NCBI RefSeq assembly: GCF_022201045.2
Contig: NC_068558.1
Span: 47,719,501 to 47,783,500, forward strand
Direction of reading: 5' to 3'
DNA from: Citrus sinensis
Taxonomy: Eukaryota; Streptophyta; Magnoliopsida; Sapindales; Rutaceae
DNA length: 64,000 nt
In this document: in pieces, positions 13,101-23,312 of the stretch
How positions within the stretch are numbered: the first letter of the stretch is position 1
Layout: every line of letters begins with the position of its first letter
Notes under the pieces: model-generated
What the model saw: only the letters and a program-made list of their open reading frames with translations
What the model was told of the DNA's origin: nothing
The model's database searches: none
Position numbers and translations under genes: made by a program

Positions 13101-14083
13101 GCAACTGTTTCTGGATTTTTCAATTTTTACTCCAACTTCAGTTTCAGCTTTCAATTGACCTCTCCATTAATCTCCCACTGAAGAGAAAAAGCGAGAGAGC
13201 TCTTTCTGTAAATGATAACTTGATTTACCTGTACACAAGCCACGGAGAATTTGACTATTAAATATTATTTTAATAACTGAATTAAGAAACAAACGAAAAA
13301 TGAATGTCCAGAAAAAACTCACAGATTGCCGAACACATCTTGGGACCGTTCGGCACTTGACATACAGAAGGCAGAAACAGAGCGTGGACTTCATGGAACT
13401 GTTTTCTTTCTTTAATTATAACTAATCATGTTGTTTTGTAACTCTGGTTTGAATATTTACAATAACAACAACAACAATAAAGTGTCGGTGGTAATGATCG
13501 GACTTTGGCTTAATTCCATTAATCGGATACAAATGATCATTAAGGTTACATCATTGCATCTTAATCAAATATTCATTGAACTCAATTCTAGCCAGACTAG
13601 TTGAGGACGAGCGAGGGTATCAACAGGCAAAAAAAAAAAAAAAAATCATGAAAATTTACAAAAAAGACTACGTTAGGCCAGCCAGGGAACAAAGTCAAGA
13701 AACCAAGATCCTTAGCAAGAATGATCAAAGCTTGGATAAAGAACAAAAGTATGCAAACCCAAGCCGAATACAATTGACAAAGACCATCCAAGGCTGATAG
13801 CTTGTCAAGACAAATAGGTTTGGCCATTGCAGTGGAATCTGCTATACAGTCTATTCATGTTCTTGGGTGAAAATTTTACAAGCAGCATTGCAGGATTTAC
13901 ATAAGATGAACACTTACTGAAAACTAGGGCTCAGCAGTCCAGCAATCTTCCTGTGGAAAATTATCCTGCAAAGCTTTGTACTCCCAACTCTAAATGAAAT
14001 CAAACAGCTACACTGAGTTGGTTTTAACCTGTTAGTGGAAATCAGCTATTCTCCTACTCTTATCAAACTTGTTAACCTTTGTA
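10150..14083. other. Intergenic DNA between the bHLH gene and the KELP locus
   Basis: This begins with the 3' untranslated region of the bHLH gene. It contains a (CAAA)n microsatellite at about 11204-11242 and a 26-bp unit repeated twice in tandem at 12261-12312. A stretch at about 12360-12860 carries words such as GGATCGGGTC and GACACGATAC that are typical of dispersed plant elements, but I could not define its ends. The short open frames at 11648-12102 and 13576-13827 have no recognisable domain. Confidence 0.5.
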
Positions 14084-16201
14084 TCAGCAGGGGCAGTTGT
14101 CGTTAATTTCCTGGTGTAGCCTCTTATTGTGACAATGTTTGGCCACATGCCCCTTCTTCCGACAATTGTAGCAGACTACAGTCTTGCTATCCATCTCTGA
14201 TTCTCGCCTCTTCTTGCTCATCTCTCTCATCCTTGGACCAAAATTTACAGCTGGAGATAACTCTACAAACTTGGAAGGCTCTTCTTGCTTGTTATGGCTA
14301 CGAGATTCTTCCTCTGCCTTTATATGATCCATCAACATTGTGAAAGTAAGGTATTCCATTCGCATCAACTTAATGCAGAAGTCCTTCCAAGACAGGGGAA
14401 GCTTGGAAAGGATGACGCTAACATGAAAATTCTCATAAATCATCATGCCAGCAGCAACAATGGAATCAGCAATCTTATTCAGTTCTAGAGCTTGCTCAAA
14501 GACTGATTTCTCATCAAACATCTGAAATTCAATGTACTTCTTAACTTGAGATCTCTTTGTTCCAAATTCCTCATCAAGGTAAACTAATTTCAGCTCTTCC
14601 CATAGTTCTTTGGCACTACTGGTTCTTTTTGAGTACTGATAATAAAGGTGATCAGATAGAAAGTTTAAAATGTGGTGGCGACATATGTTGTTGTCATTCA
14701 ACCACTTTCTTTCAGCAGCCTTGACTCTTGTTACTTCTTCAGAGCTAGCTTGAGGGCATAGAGTAACAATAGGGCATGGGTCAGTGAGGACATATGCAAC
14801 CTTTAATTGCTTTAAAAGAAGTTCTATCTGTTGCGCCCAGACCCGGTAATTCTTCCCATTGAAACGGTGGAGTTCAGTGGGAAAAAGTTCAAGAGGTGAA
14901 GTCATTGAATTTGCCACATCTTTGTTTTGTTCACCACTGGATTCAGATCTACAGTATATCGATTACATGGTTGAAGTCAGAATCATTTTGTTACCTGCTT
15001 TATAGGCAGAAAGTGATTATAAAAAAAAAGCCTTTAAAATGAGGACATGCTCAAGTACATACTAGAACATCATTGCGTCCACTTGAATGTTTATTTCCAT
15101 TTTAAAGCCAAGAAAACCCGCATACTTGATATCAAAAAATGACTTCAAACATCAATGCAGTATCTCTCACCTTAACTTAGATTGCATCTTCACAACAGCT
15201 TCATCTATTGCAGGGAGACTTTTACTGAAGGCTCTCCATTGTTCACTAGTCAACGCAATTCCTAATGTAGAGGGAGGAAAAATGCTTTTAGAAGTAAAAC
15301 GTTAGTGTGATTAAAAAAAAAAAAGGATAGTTGATGATAGGCCCCAATAACTTCAAAGTTTATGACAAAATTAATATTATAAAAGAACGTAAATTGTCGA
15401 AGAAATGTACTGTATAGACAGCATACGGAAGGCCTCAAAACTTGAAAAGTATCATTGTAGCAAGGGTTCCAAGCCTGTGAGTGCAAGGTTAAATACAAGC
15501 TAACAAAATTTCTCATTCATAACAGGTGACGGGTAATTCTTGGAATACTGAGTACTAGTGGTACGGAGATTGTTAAGGCACCTACATGACAAACTCATAA
15601 GCGCACACTTTAAATATAAATGCATCAATAAATTATTTCTCAATGTCGCAGAGTTGTTGCAATTAAATATAACAGGAAATGTATAGTTCACCTTTAGCTG
15701 TAGGAACCAGCTTTCCGTCTCTTCGAAAATATTCCCTAATTGATACAAAAGCTCTCCCTTTGAATTCTTGAATTGCAACGGTCCTCTTGTTTGAGAGCTA
15801 AAGAAAATTTAAAAGAACAGCATATCTCTAATATATATAAAGGGGGAAAAAGAACCCAAAAAAATTATAAAATATGTCAAATATTTTAATTTTATATATG
15901 TTTTGTTTACCTTGCAAATAATCGAATCGCCGTCATCGTTAATGCGTTTCCCGATCTGGGCTCGTTGCTCTTCAACTTCCAAATCCGGTTCTATACGATT
16001 GTCTGTGCTTTCGGTGGTGGAGAGCAAAAACGACTCAACAACTCCTCTGATAAACCTCTTGTGATTGGCGTCAGAGAGGTCTATTCCCAGTCGCTCAGAG
16101 GCCTCAACACGGACTTTGAACTCAGTCATCTCCTCCATGTCGGAATTTTTCAGTACTTCCATCACTGTTTGTCGGATTCTTCCTTCATTTACTGTTTCCA
16201 T
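14084..16201 (-). CDS. KELP (PC4-like) coactivator fused in frame to a copia-type Gag/CCHC domain
   Basis: Four coding exons on the minus strand: 16201-15911, 15797-15692, 15261-15171 and 14948-14084 (450 aa). Residues 1-97 form the DEK_C/KELP N-terminal domain (MTEFKVRVEASERLGIDL). Residues 98-162 form the PC4/p15 single-stranded-DNA-binding domain (NKRTVAIQEFKGRAFVSIRE, then LTSEQWRAF). Exon 3 ends AAG|GTGAG and exon 4 starts after CTGTAG. The phases fit exactly (AG+A gives Arg163) and exon 4 is open from its first base. Residues about 185-385 are a Gag UBN2-like region (FNGKNYRVWAQQIELLL). Residues 422-435 are a CCHC zinc knuckle (CYNCRKKGHVAKHC), and a stop follows 15 residues later. No protease, integrase, reverse transcriptase or LTR adjoins it. 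PC4-family proteins bind melted DNA and assist RNA polymerase II. The role of the Gag part is unknown. From memory, Arabidopsis At4g00980 has a comparable KELP plus zinc-knuckle annotation. Confidence 0.75.
15167..16201 (-). CDS. KELP: KELP, short isoform (unspliced third intron)
   Basis: If the intron starting at 15170 is retained, exon 3 reads through ...QSKLR to TGA at 15169-15167. This gives exons 16201-15911, 15797-15692 and 15261-15167 and a 163-aa protein, close to the length I recall for Arabidopsis KELP (165 aa). The KELP/DEK_C domain and the full PC4 domain are both present, so this form alone should be a working coactivator. The stop lies two bases inside the putative intron, so one splice choice decides between this protein and the 450-aa Gag fusion. 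The last residue, Arg163, is the same in both. Which form dominates cannot be read from DNA. Confidence 0.7.
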
Positions 16202-16247
16202 CTTCCAGCAAGCGAAACGAATAGCTAAAGTAATAGAATTCCTAGTT

Positions 16248-16330
16248 GTAATTAATGTTTTGAAAGCAATTAGCAGCTAAAAGCAAAATATTAAAGCTAG
16301 GCCTGGGGTTTGAATCCCCCCCAATTTTAC
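16248..16330 (-). repeat. Decayed tandem duplicate of the tRNA-Gln 3' side and flank
   Basis: The block at 16248-16330 repeats the layout of 16359-16436. An AATTAATGT word is followed by CTAAAAGCAAAATA-TTAA and then a tRNA-like GGTTTGAATCC box, which corresponds to the T-arm of the tRNA on the minus strand. The T-stem of this copy no longer pairs well and no acceptor stem or anticodon arm can be found. I take it as a truncated tRNA relic made by local duplication, not a functional tRNA. Confidence 0.5.
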
Positions 16331-16409
16331 TTGCTAGGCTGGTTTATCACCCCCATGCAATTAATGTCTTGACTTTTGAGAGTAATTAACATCTAAAAGC
16401 AAAATAATA

Positions 16410-16481
16410 AGGTTCCACCGAGATTTGAACTCGGGTTACTGGATTCAGAGTCCAATGTCCTAACCACTAGACCATGGAACC
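16410..16481 (-). tRNA. tRNA-Gln (anticodon CTG)
   Basis: On the minus strand the sequence folds as a full cloverleaf. A perfect 7-bp acceptor stem pairs GGTTCCA with TGGAACC. The D-arm contains the A-box-like TGGTCTAGTGGTTAGGA. The anticodon loop CTCTGAA lies between the TTGGA/TCCAG strands, giving anticodon CTG (glutamine). The T-arm is CCGAG-TTCAAAT-CTCGG. There is no intron. A TTTT run a few bases past the 3' end, within TTATTATTTTGC, can serve as the RNA polymerase III terminator. The gene lies between the KELP and CYP703A genes. Confidence 0.95.
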
Positions 16482-16769
16482 GATTGTTGGTTAGGCTTTA
16501 AAATGTTTTTATCAACTTCTTTCTTGCCCGGGTTAGGATTGCATTTCAAGCGGGCGGGGTCGCGGGGGTATCATGTACTTTGAACTAGGGGTGGGCATAA
16601 ACATGCAAACGCCATTTCTTTGAAGTTGGAGACCATTAAGTATCACCACTCATTGCATGTTCTACCAACCAATAAAATTTGAATCGATTTTTTACTTTTC
16701 TTCTTTTCTTTAATCAACCATTATCTATGGATAAAACACTGCATTTAAAGATTGTGGATGTTAATAATC

Positions 16770-16812
16770 TATATATATACAGACACTCACACAAACACAC
16801 ACACACACACAG
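16770..16812 (+). promoter_or_regulatory. Candidate TATA box and CA microsatellite upstream of CYP703A
   Basis: A TATATATA run at 16770-16779 lies 160 bp before the CYP703A start codon and is the best-placed TATA box. It is followed by a CA-dinucleotide tract at about 16788-16812 that would fall in the 5' leader. This assignment rests on position only. Confidence 0.35.
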
Positions 16813-16939
16813 GAGCAAATATTTGAGATGAAAATTGTGACATCATGTTAGGCTTATGACTGAAACACATTTTGCCAATAGATGAATGAACTAGACAAAA
16901 ATATCTAGTTTTTATTAGCTCAATAAATCGGTAGTAGTC

Positions 16940-17911
16940 ATGGACTTCGCTACATTTGCATTAATTCTTCTATTTTCATCTATCATTGCCGACATTATAC
17001 GCCGTTTCCAAAACCAGAAGTTCTTTCACCAGACGAAAAGGCTTCCTCCAGGCCCACCAAAATTGCCCATCGTTGGCAACCTTCTCCAGTTGAGCCAACT
17101 GCCACACAGAGATTTAGCTTCATTGTGTGACAAATATGGTCCATTGGTCTACCTTCGTCTAGGTAGCGTCGATGCCATCACCACTAACGACCCCGACATC
17201 ATACGTGAAATACTTCTCCGGCAAGATGAAGTGTTTGCTTCCCGGCCACGGACACTTGCGGCCGTCCATCTCGCCTACGGCTGCGGAGATGTGGCCTTGG
17301 CCCCGTTAGGCCCGCATTGGAAGAGGATGCGAAGAATTTGCATGGAGAACCTCTTAACAACCAAGAGACTGGAGTCGTTTGTGAGACACCGGGCCGATGA
17401 GGCCAAACATCTTGTTCAAGATGTTTGGGGCCGGGCCCAGAGTGGGAAGGCCCTGAATTTGAGGGACGTGTTGGGTGCATTTTCTATGAATAATGTGACC
17501 AGAATGCTGCTCGGGAAGCAATATTTTGGAGGCGGATCTGCCGGCCCAGAAGAAGCCATGGAGTTCATGCACATAACTCACGAGTTGTTTAGGCTTTTGG
17601 GAGTGATTTATTTGGGTGATTATTTGCCAATTTGGAGGTGGGTTGATCCTCATGGATGTGAAAAGAAAATGCGGGAAGTTGAAAAGAGAGTGGATGATTT
17701 TCACACCAAGATTATTGAAGAACATAGAAAGGCGAGAAAGGACAAGAGAAATTCAGTTAATGAAGAAGATGGTGAAGCGATGGATTTTGTGGACGTTTTG
17801 TTGTCTTTGCCCGGTGAAAATGGAAAAGAGCACATGGATGATGTCGAAATTAAAGCTCTAATTCAGGTCATTTATTTCTTACAACTTCTAATAATGTATA
17901 TAATTGAGTGG

Positions 17912-17946
<35 letters not shown>

Positions 17947-18758
17947 ATGATTTTATGCGCACTATTACTTATAGTGTGCAATAAGATCCATGTCGAGAAT
18001 TTAATAGTAGAATTGTGAGACCGATAAAATATCTCCTACTAATAAATTTTAACACCCATAGTGTATGTTGGCAGATATATATATTTTGAATTATATGTGT
18101 AATTTTGTGGCGTTTTTAGGATATGATAGCGGCCGCAACTGACACTTCAGCTGTGACGAATGAGTGGGCAATGGCAGAAGTGATCAAGCACCCACGTATT
18201 CTTCGCAAGATTCAGGAAGAGCTTGATTCTGTTGTAGGTCCAAATCGAATGGTCAATGAACAAGACTTGCCCCACCTTAATTACCTACGATGTGTAGTGC
18301 GTGAAACATTCCGCATGCACCCTGCCGGCCCCTTTCTCATCCTCCACGAATCTTTACGCGCCACAACAATTAACGGCTATCACATTCCAGCTAAGACACG
18401 TGTCTTCATCAATACACACGGGCTGGGTCGAAACACCAGGATATGGAACGACATTGAACAGTTTCGGCCCGAGAGGCACTGGTTGGCTGACGGGAGCCGA
18501 GTCGAGATAAGCCATGGAGCCGATTTCAAGATACTGCCATTTAGTGCTGGTAAGAGAAAGTGTCCGGGCGCGCCGCTTGGGATTACTTTGGTGCTAATGG
18601 CTTTGGCTCGGCTTTTTCACTGTTTTGATTGGACACCCCCGGAGGGTTTGAGGCCTGAAGATATTGATACAAGTGAGGTTTATGGGATGACCATGCCAAA
18701 AGCCCAGCCATTATTGGCCCTTCCAAGGCCGCGTTTGGCAGATCACATGTACCACTGA
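16940..18758 (+). CDS. CYP703A2: Cytochrome P450 CYP703A (in-chain fatty-acid hydroxylase)
   Basis: Two exons: 16940-17866 ending ATTCAG|GTCA, and 18120-18758 after TTTTTAG|GAT, giving 521 aa. Residues 1-20 form the N-terminal membrane anchor, followed by the hinge LPPGPPKLPIVGN. Family landmarks are the I-helix oxygen-activation motif AATDTS just after the junction, the K-helix ETFR, and the heme-binding PFSAGKRKCPG with the iron-ligand cysteine at about residue 457. The segment at the junction (IQDMIAAATDTSAVTNEWA) is characteristic of CYP703. CYP703A enzymes hydroxylate medium-chain fatty acids, notably lauric acid, in the endoplasmic reticulum of anther tapetum cells to make sporopollenin precursors. 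One member per genome is usual. The 253-bp intron contains a (TA)n microsatellite at 17917-17943. All key residues are present, so it should be functional. Confidence 0.94.
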
Positions 18759-18983
18759 TTGGTCCTCCAAATAAATAACACTAGACTTAAAAACCAGATT
18801 GGAGGCGATTTCACTTCTTTTGTTTTTTTAGGTCACTGAAGCTCACTTTTGACTTGTAGTTAGATTGCATCGTTATTTCCCTCGAAATTTAAACAAATCA
18901 GGACTCAGGAGAGCTTTTCGCGCAAGTGAGTTAAAGGGTGTGTTTGCCAGACAACTCAGAATAATGTATTAGAACCATGTGTA

Positions 18984-19016
<33 letters not shown>

Positions 19017-19316
19017 TCACGTTCGGTTTCCATACACATTGCATAAGTAAAAATTTAATGCAAACCCATATAATCTAAACGGGAATGGGGTCGGGTTTAG
19101 TAAAATCAGCATAAAAGTAAACATTTACATAGAAATTATTAAAATGGACTAATGTTATTATTTTGTTACACTAAAAATAATTAGAATTCATTTTAAAGCC
19201 AATTATTCAATAAAGGAATAGTTTTATTTTATTTTTTTCAACTTTCTATTTGTATGTTCCATAAATCATTAGCATTAAATACCAATTAAAATTGTTAAGA
19301 TTTTGTTTAACAGATA
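18759..19316. other. Intergenic DNA downstream of CYP703A
   Basis: Contains the 3' untranslated region and a (TA)n microsatellite at about 18986-19009. The words around it (GGGTGTGTTTGCC, then TCACGTTCGGTTTCC) resemble MITE ends, but no matching pair with a target duplication was found. Confidence 0.4.
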
Positions 19317-19631
19317 AAAGTAGAAAGTCATTGTTCTGTTGTCGTAATCAGTGCTCTTGCCAGTGATCACGCAAGTATATCATCGGATTGGAAATTTAAT
19401 GATCTACCCAACGGGGTTCATTTCATCGGCATTGGATGGGTGATAGAGGAGCACAAGTCTCTTGAAGAGTACGTGAAACTGTCATTCAATCGTCAAACAG
19501 CAGCTGGCACGGTGCACAATTACAGGAGCATTGGTCATCGTTGGCCAATCTATCATAAGAATGTATTGCTGCATCCCAGTTTGCTTCGCCGGCGTTTTGG
19601 CGGCCACCAAACTTTGGAGGCGCATGCGTAG
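19317..19631 (+). pseudogene. Orphan exon-like open frame of unknown origin
   Basis: A frame of 105 codons is open directly after TTTAACAG, which looks like a splice acceptor, and runs to TAG at 19631. The base composition is clearly richer in G+C than the flanks, and the residue composition looks like a real protein (for example DWKFNDLPNGVHFIGIGWV followed by EEHKSLEE). No upstream partner exon, start codon context or second exon was found before CNX3. I do not recognise the family with confidence; the hydrophobic WV pattern is faintly like the end of a BRCT domain. It may be a stranded exon of a lost gene or a captured gene fragment. Confidence 0.35.
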
Positions 19632-20755
19632 CCACTACTTCCCATTTGCCCCTCGTAAAATCATCATTTTGCTGGGCGAAACATTTGGAGTTTGATCATT
19701 TGGGGTGTGTCGCAATAAGAACAGTTCATCGGTTGTTGTCATTGCGCCGGAGACAGTGCCGGTTTCCGACGATAATTTTCTTTTCTTTTTTTTTTATATT
19801 CTGGTTAAATTCAAAAATCAAAATATTACTAAATTTCCTTATTTCAGTCCAGGGGTATATTTGAAAATATATTATTAAGTTGAGGATAATATTGGGATTA
19901 TGCATTACAAAAATCAAATTGTTAAAAAGCCTAATTTCTAAAAGCAACTCCAATTAACTTTCAACATTTAGTACAAAAAGAGATTATTTGAGAATTAAAT
20001 TTTTTATTATCTGATAATTTAAAACAATCTCAACCATGCTCTAACTTTGATTATATGAATAAAAATTAATAGAAGCACAGAGGTATGCTTCTCCCCCTCT
20101 CTCACTCTTTTTTTTTTTTTAATTAAAAAAAAATCTTTTAGAATATCACATTGTAATTATAATTTTCTTGCACCGGGGCGGGCATGGTTAGCAGCATAAC
20201 AGCAAAACAAGAAAGGACTTGAAAGAAACATTAGGCTGCTGGCTGATGGTGGTGGAAGTGTGAGATAAAATCTCTCTTTTGTTTGGGTGCTTCTTCCTAA
20301 ATTCTCATGGTTCTGTCGTACGAAAAGTATTTCCTGTCCATGAAACGGCGTCGTACTACTGATTATAATATAGTTGCTTAATTCTCCTCTTAGCTGCTTT
20401 GTTTGGTGATGGTGGAGGAATTACAATTTACACAGGTCCTCGAGTCTCAAGCCTTCATCAACCTTCAGCCTCATTGATCGTTTCTTTTATCGTAAAACAT
20501 TTTTTATAATCGCAATCGAATAACGTTGTTTTTTGCTTTCTCGCTGTTCTTGTAATTTCGTAGGTTGAGCTCCTCGTTTCTGACTCAATGACCTTAAGGT
20601 GTTCGCGAAAACGCCTAAATGAAAGCAGAGTTTAAAATGAAAATCTAATTAATACAGCAGCGATTCATCTCTTTCTTTCTTCAAAGTTCGCAGTTGATAA
20701 CAGAACTTTCTTCGAGAGTAATGATGTTTTTCTCAAATTGCTTGCAGTTGCCATC
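19632..20755. other. Intergenic DNA and 5' region of CNX3
   Basis: No gene is recognised here. The stretch at about 19930-20060 has words common in plant MITEs (AAAAGCAACTCCAATTAA), but its ends are not defined. A TTGCTTGCAG word just before the CNX3 start could be the acceptor of an intron in the 5' untranslated region. Confidence 0.4.
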
Positions 20756-21849
20756 ATGATTCTTCGTCGACTTGCAGCTGCATTTCCTCACTCAAGAAGG
20801 TTCTTTAGTAGTAACAGTAACCATGATTTTGCAAGTGCAATTGTGGATCTCAACAAGGTAAGGCACTGTTCTATATTTTATCGAAGTTGATTCACAAAGT
20901 TTATTCTCGTAGTTGTTGATATATAATTTGATAAAGGTCATCACGTGCACACATCGCGCCAGCAACTTTGTCGCTGAATAAAAAGCATAATGAATCTTGA
21001 AGAGTTCCCTTGTGATTGATTTGAATGAATGATTGAAATATAGGATCCGAGAACTCAATTTGAAAATTAGTTAGTTAGATCCATTTAAGATAACAATAAT
21101 GTTGGGGATCCCAGCAGCTTTGTCCCAACTTGAGTTCCAACTGTCATGTGTCAAGATTCTTCAAGTTATTATTTTCTTTTATGTATCTCGTTCAATTTCT
21201 GAGGTAGATTCTAATGTCAAGACTCTTTGAATTTATATGATAACCGGGGCCTCAGGAGATGGAATCAATCTTTGGTGAACCTCCTACTTCAAATGGGTTT
21301 TCTGGTTCTGTAAGTAATGATTTCATGGCTCAAGAAGCTCAGTTGACATCTCAAAAGATTTGTGATAGCACACCTGGCCTGACCCACATTGGCCGGACAG
21401 GAGAAGCACAAATGGTGGATGTCTCTCTAAAAGAAAATAGTCAAAGAACTGCCATTGCTAATTGCAAGGTAATTCTGGGCAAAAAGGTGTTTGATCTGGT
21501 CTTAGCAAACCAATTGGCCAAGGGGGACGTCCTTAGTGTAGCAAAAATAGCAGGCATTAGTGGAGCAAAGCATACCAGCAGTCTCATCCCACTATGTCAC
21601 AATATCACCTTAACTCATGTTCGCGTTGATCTTATGCTGAACTCTAAGGATTTTAGTGTAGACATTGAAGGGGAAGCAGTGTCATCAGGGAAAACTGGGG
21701 TTGAAATGGAAGCTATGACGGCTGTAACTGTTGCCGGTCTAACAGTCTATGATATGTGCAAGGCTGCTTCAAAGGATATTCAGATTACAGATGTAAGGCT
21801 TGATAGAAAAACTGGTGGTAAAAGTGGGGATTGGTGCAGGGAGAAGTAA
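20756..21849 (+). CDS. CNX3: CNX3, mitochondrial cyclic pyranopterin monophosphate synthase (MoaC family)
   Basis: Two exons: 20756-20857 ending AACAAG|GTAAGG, and 21256-21849 after CCTCAG|GAGATGG, giving 231 aa. Residues 1-20 (MILRRLAAAFPHSRRFFSS) are Arg/Ser-rich without acids, as expected for a mitochondrial presequence. The MoaC domain fills residues about 85-231. It contains HIGRTGEAQMVDVS, the pocket motif SLIPLCHN, TGVEMEAMTA, YDMCKA, and the C-terminal KTGGKSG carrying conserved lysines. MoaC/CNX3 converts 3',8-cyclo-GTP made by CNX2 into cPMP, the first stable intermediate of molybdenum cofactor. This supports nitrate reductase, aldehyde oxidase and xanthine dehydrogenase. The exon-1 start is chosen because it is the only one giving a targeting sequence; starting at the ATG at 21259 would remove it. 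Confidence 0.92.
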
Positions 21850-22473
21850 TGATATGTTTGGTGGAAGAATTCAATGTTAATACTGTCAAAAATCATGGAT
21901 GCCCATACTTATATGAGCTTCTAGGCTTCAGAATCAGAAGTAACATGGTTTATTTTTAATGAACTTTCATGGCAGAATTCATGCTTGAAGTGAATATTTG
22001 TTACGGTCAATTTAGTTTCTTCACCTGAAGCAAATATGAAAATTAATGGATTGCCATCCTCTCATTTATGTATCTTAAACTGATCTGATCCATGCTTCAA
22101 GATAGGTTTTTCCCACTTGCTTCTCTTTTATACATGTGTTGCCTACACAAGGCATAAGTAAATGATTTATTTTAGCTGGGTTGTATTAATTGAGGTAGAA
22201 GGGACTTCATAGTGGTGTAGCTATGATTTGCTTGGGGACTGATGAGCCCCAAATTTGTTTGCTTGAGTATTAACCAATCTACTCCACATTTTACTTCGCT
22301 TTACGGTAGATATTGTCTTCTGGATTCTATAGCAGAGAAAATGAGTTAGTTTCTTCCCGTGATAGATTTGTTTTTCAACCACCACATTAGCTTTTTTCTC
22401 TCTTATTTTTTTTAATTATATGAGACTAATGCTCGTATTACAACTCATATTACATGAAACTATTACTGAGTAT

Positions 22474-22617
22474 ATTTACAATTATACAATTCCTGCGATT
22501 AGAGCTCAGGTTTTTACCGATTTACAATTAGACAATTCCTGGGCTCTAGAACCTATATTTTTTTACCCATTTACAATTAGATAATTCTTAAGCTCTAGAG
22601 TCTAAATTTTTACCCTT
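22474..22617. repeat. Three-copy tandem repeat, unit 46-49 bp
   Basis: The units begin at about 22474, 22520 and 22569. Each opens with ATTTACAATTA and contains ACAATTC or ATAATTC, GAGCTC or GCTCTAGA, and TTTTTACC. The copies are diverged by several substitutions each. The repeat lies in non-coding DNA after CNX3. Confidence 0.7.
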
Positions 22618-23169
22618 TAGTATTTAAGGGACGTTTACTCCACTTTCATTTTGAGAAGGAGAATATTGTTTTCATTCAAATTTTTTGAAAAAAATTTAGT
22701 CCCTACAATGCTTTTGTGAGGCTCGAACAACGACTCTAACAATTGTGAGGACTCTGCCACTTGTCCAAAGGTCAAGTCGCTCACCACATTAGCTTTAATA
22801 CTTAATTGAGGAGGAGTTCTGCTATTTGAACTCCGCGAAGACAAAAGGATGACAGAAAAAATTACCACGTGAATCAACTGAGTTGTTTGCAACTGCTAGA
22901 GAGAGGACCTATTTATTTATTACGTTAATGGAAACCAAAAATTGGCACGTGAATCAAGCAGCTTTTGTCCCTTTGTCTATTACTTTTTGAGTTTAAAAAA
23001 TAAAATAATCAAAAGAAAGGAAAAACTTCTCAGGCACTTTTTGAGTTCTGTAGTCTCTCTCTATTTCTCTCATTTACTTGAGCTCTCTGCGTTCAGGAAG
23101 GAAAAACTCAAACGAGTTCTGTCTCTGCATCTCAGAAAAAAAAGGGGCTCGGCGAGAACAAGAAGCGGC

Positions 23170-23312
23170 TGTCGTCCAGGGGGAGTCCGGTAACGAAGCA
23201 AATGGAGGGGGAGTCTGGTAACGAACGAAGCAAATGGAGGGGAGTCTGGTAACGAACGAAGCAAACTCAATGGAGGGGAGTCTGGCAACGAAACAAACTC
23301 AATGGAGGGGGA
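23170..23312. repeat. Minisatellite, four to five units of about 30-36 bp
   Basis: The motif GGGGAGTCTGGTAACGAA, followed by GCAAATGGAG or CAAACTCAATGGAG, recurs four to five times with small length differences. It lies downstream of a short open frame (22942-23193) that is not supported as a gene. The neighbouring stretch at 22860-22960 carries ACGTGAATCAA twice. Confidence 0.75.

Noticed and set aside
14084-14948. Reading the Gag frame as a leftover of an LTR retrotransposon insertion
   Set aside because: No LTRs, no pol remnants on either side, an intact frame, and exact splice phase with KELP favour a host exon.
16587-16610. TAGGGGTGGGCATAAAC word resembling a hAT end upstream of CYP703A
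   Set aside because: No matching opposite end or 8-bp duplication found nearby.
19317-19631. Assigning the orphan frame to a BRCT-domain protein
   Set aside because: Only a vague WV pattern; not enough to name a family.
22942-23193. 83-codon frame running into a minisatellite
   Set aside because: Lys/Arg/Ser-rich low-complexity product ending in the repeat; nothing supports a protein.
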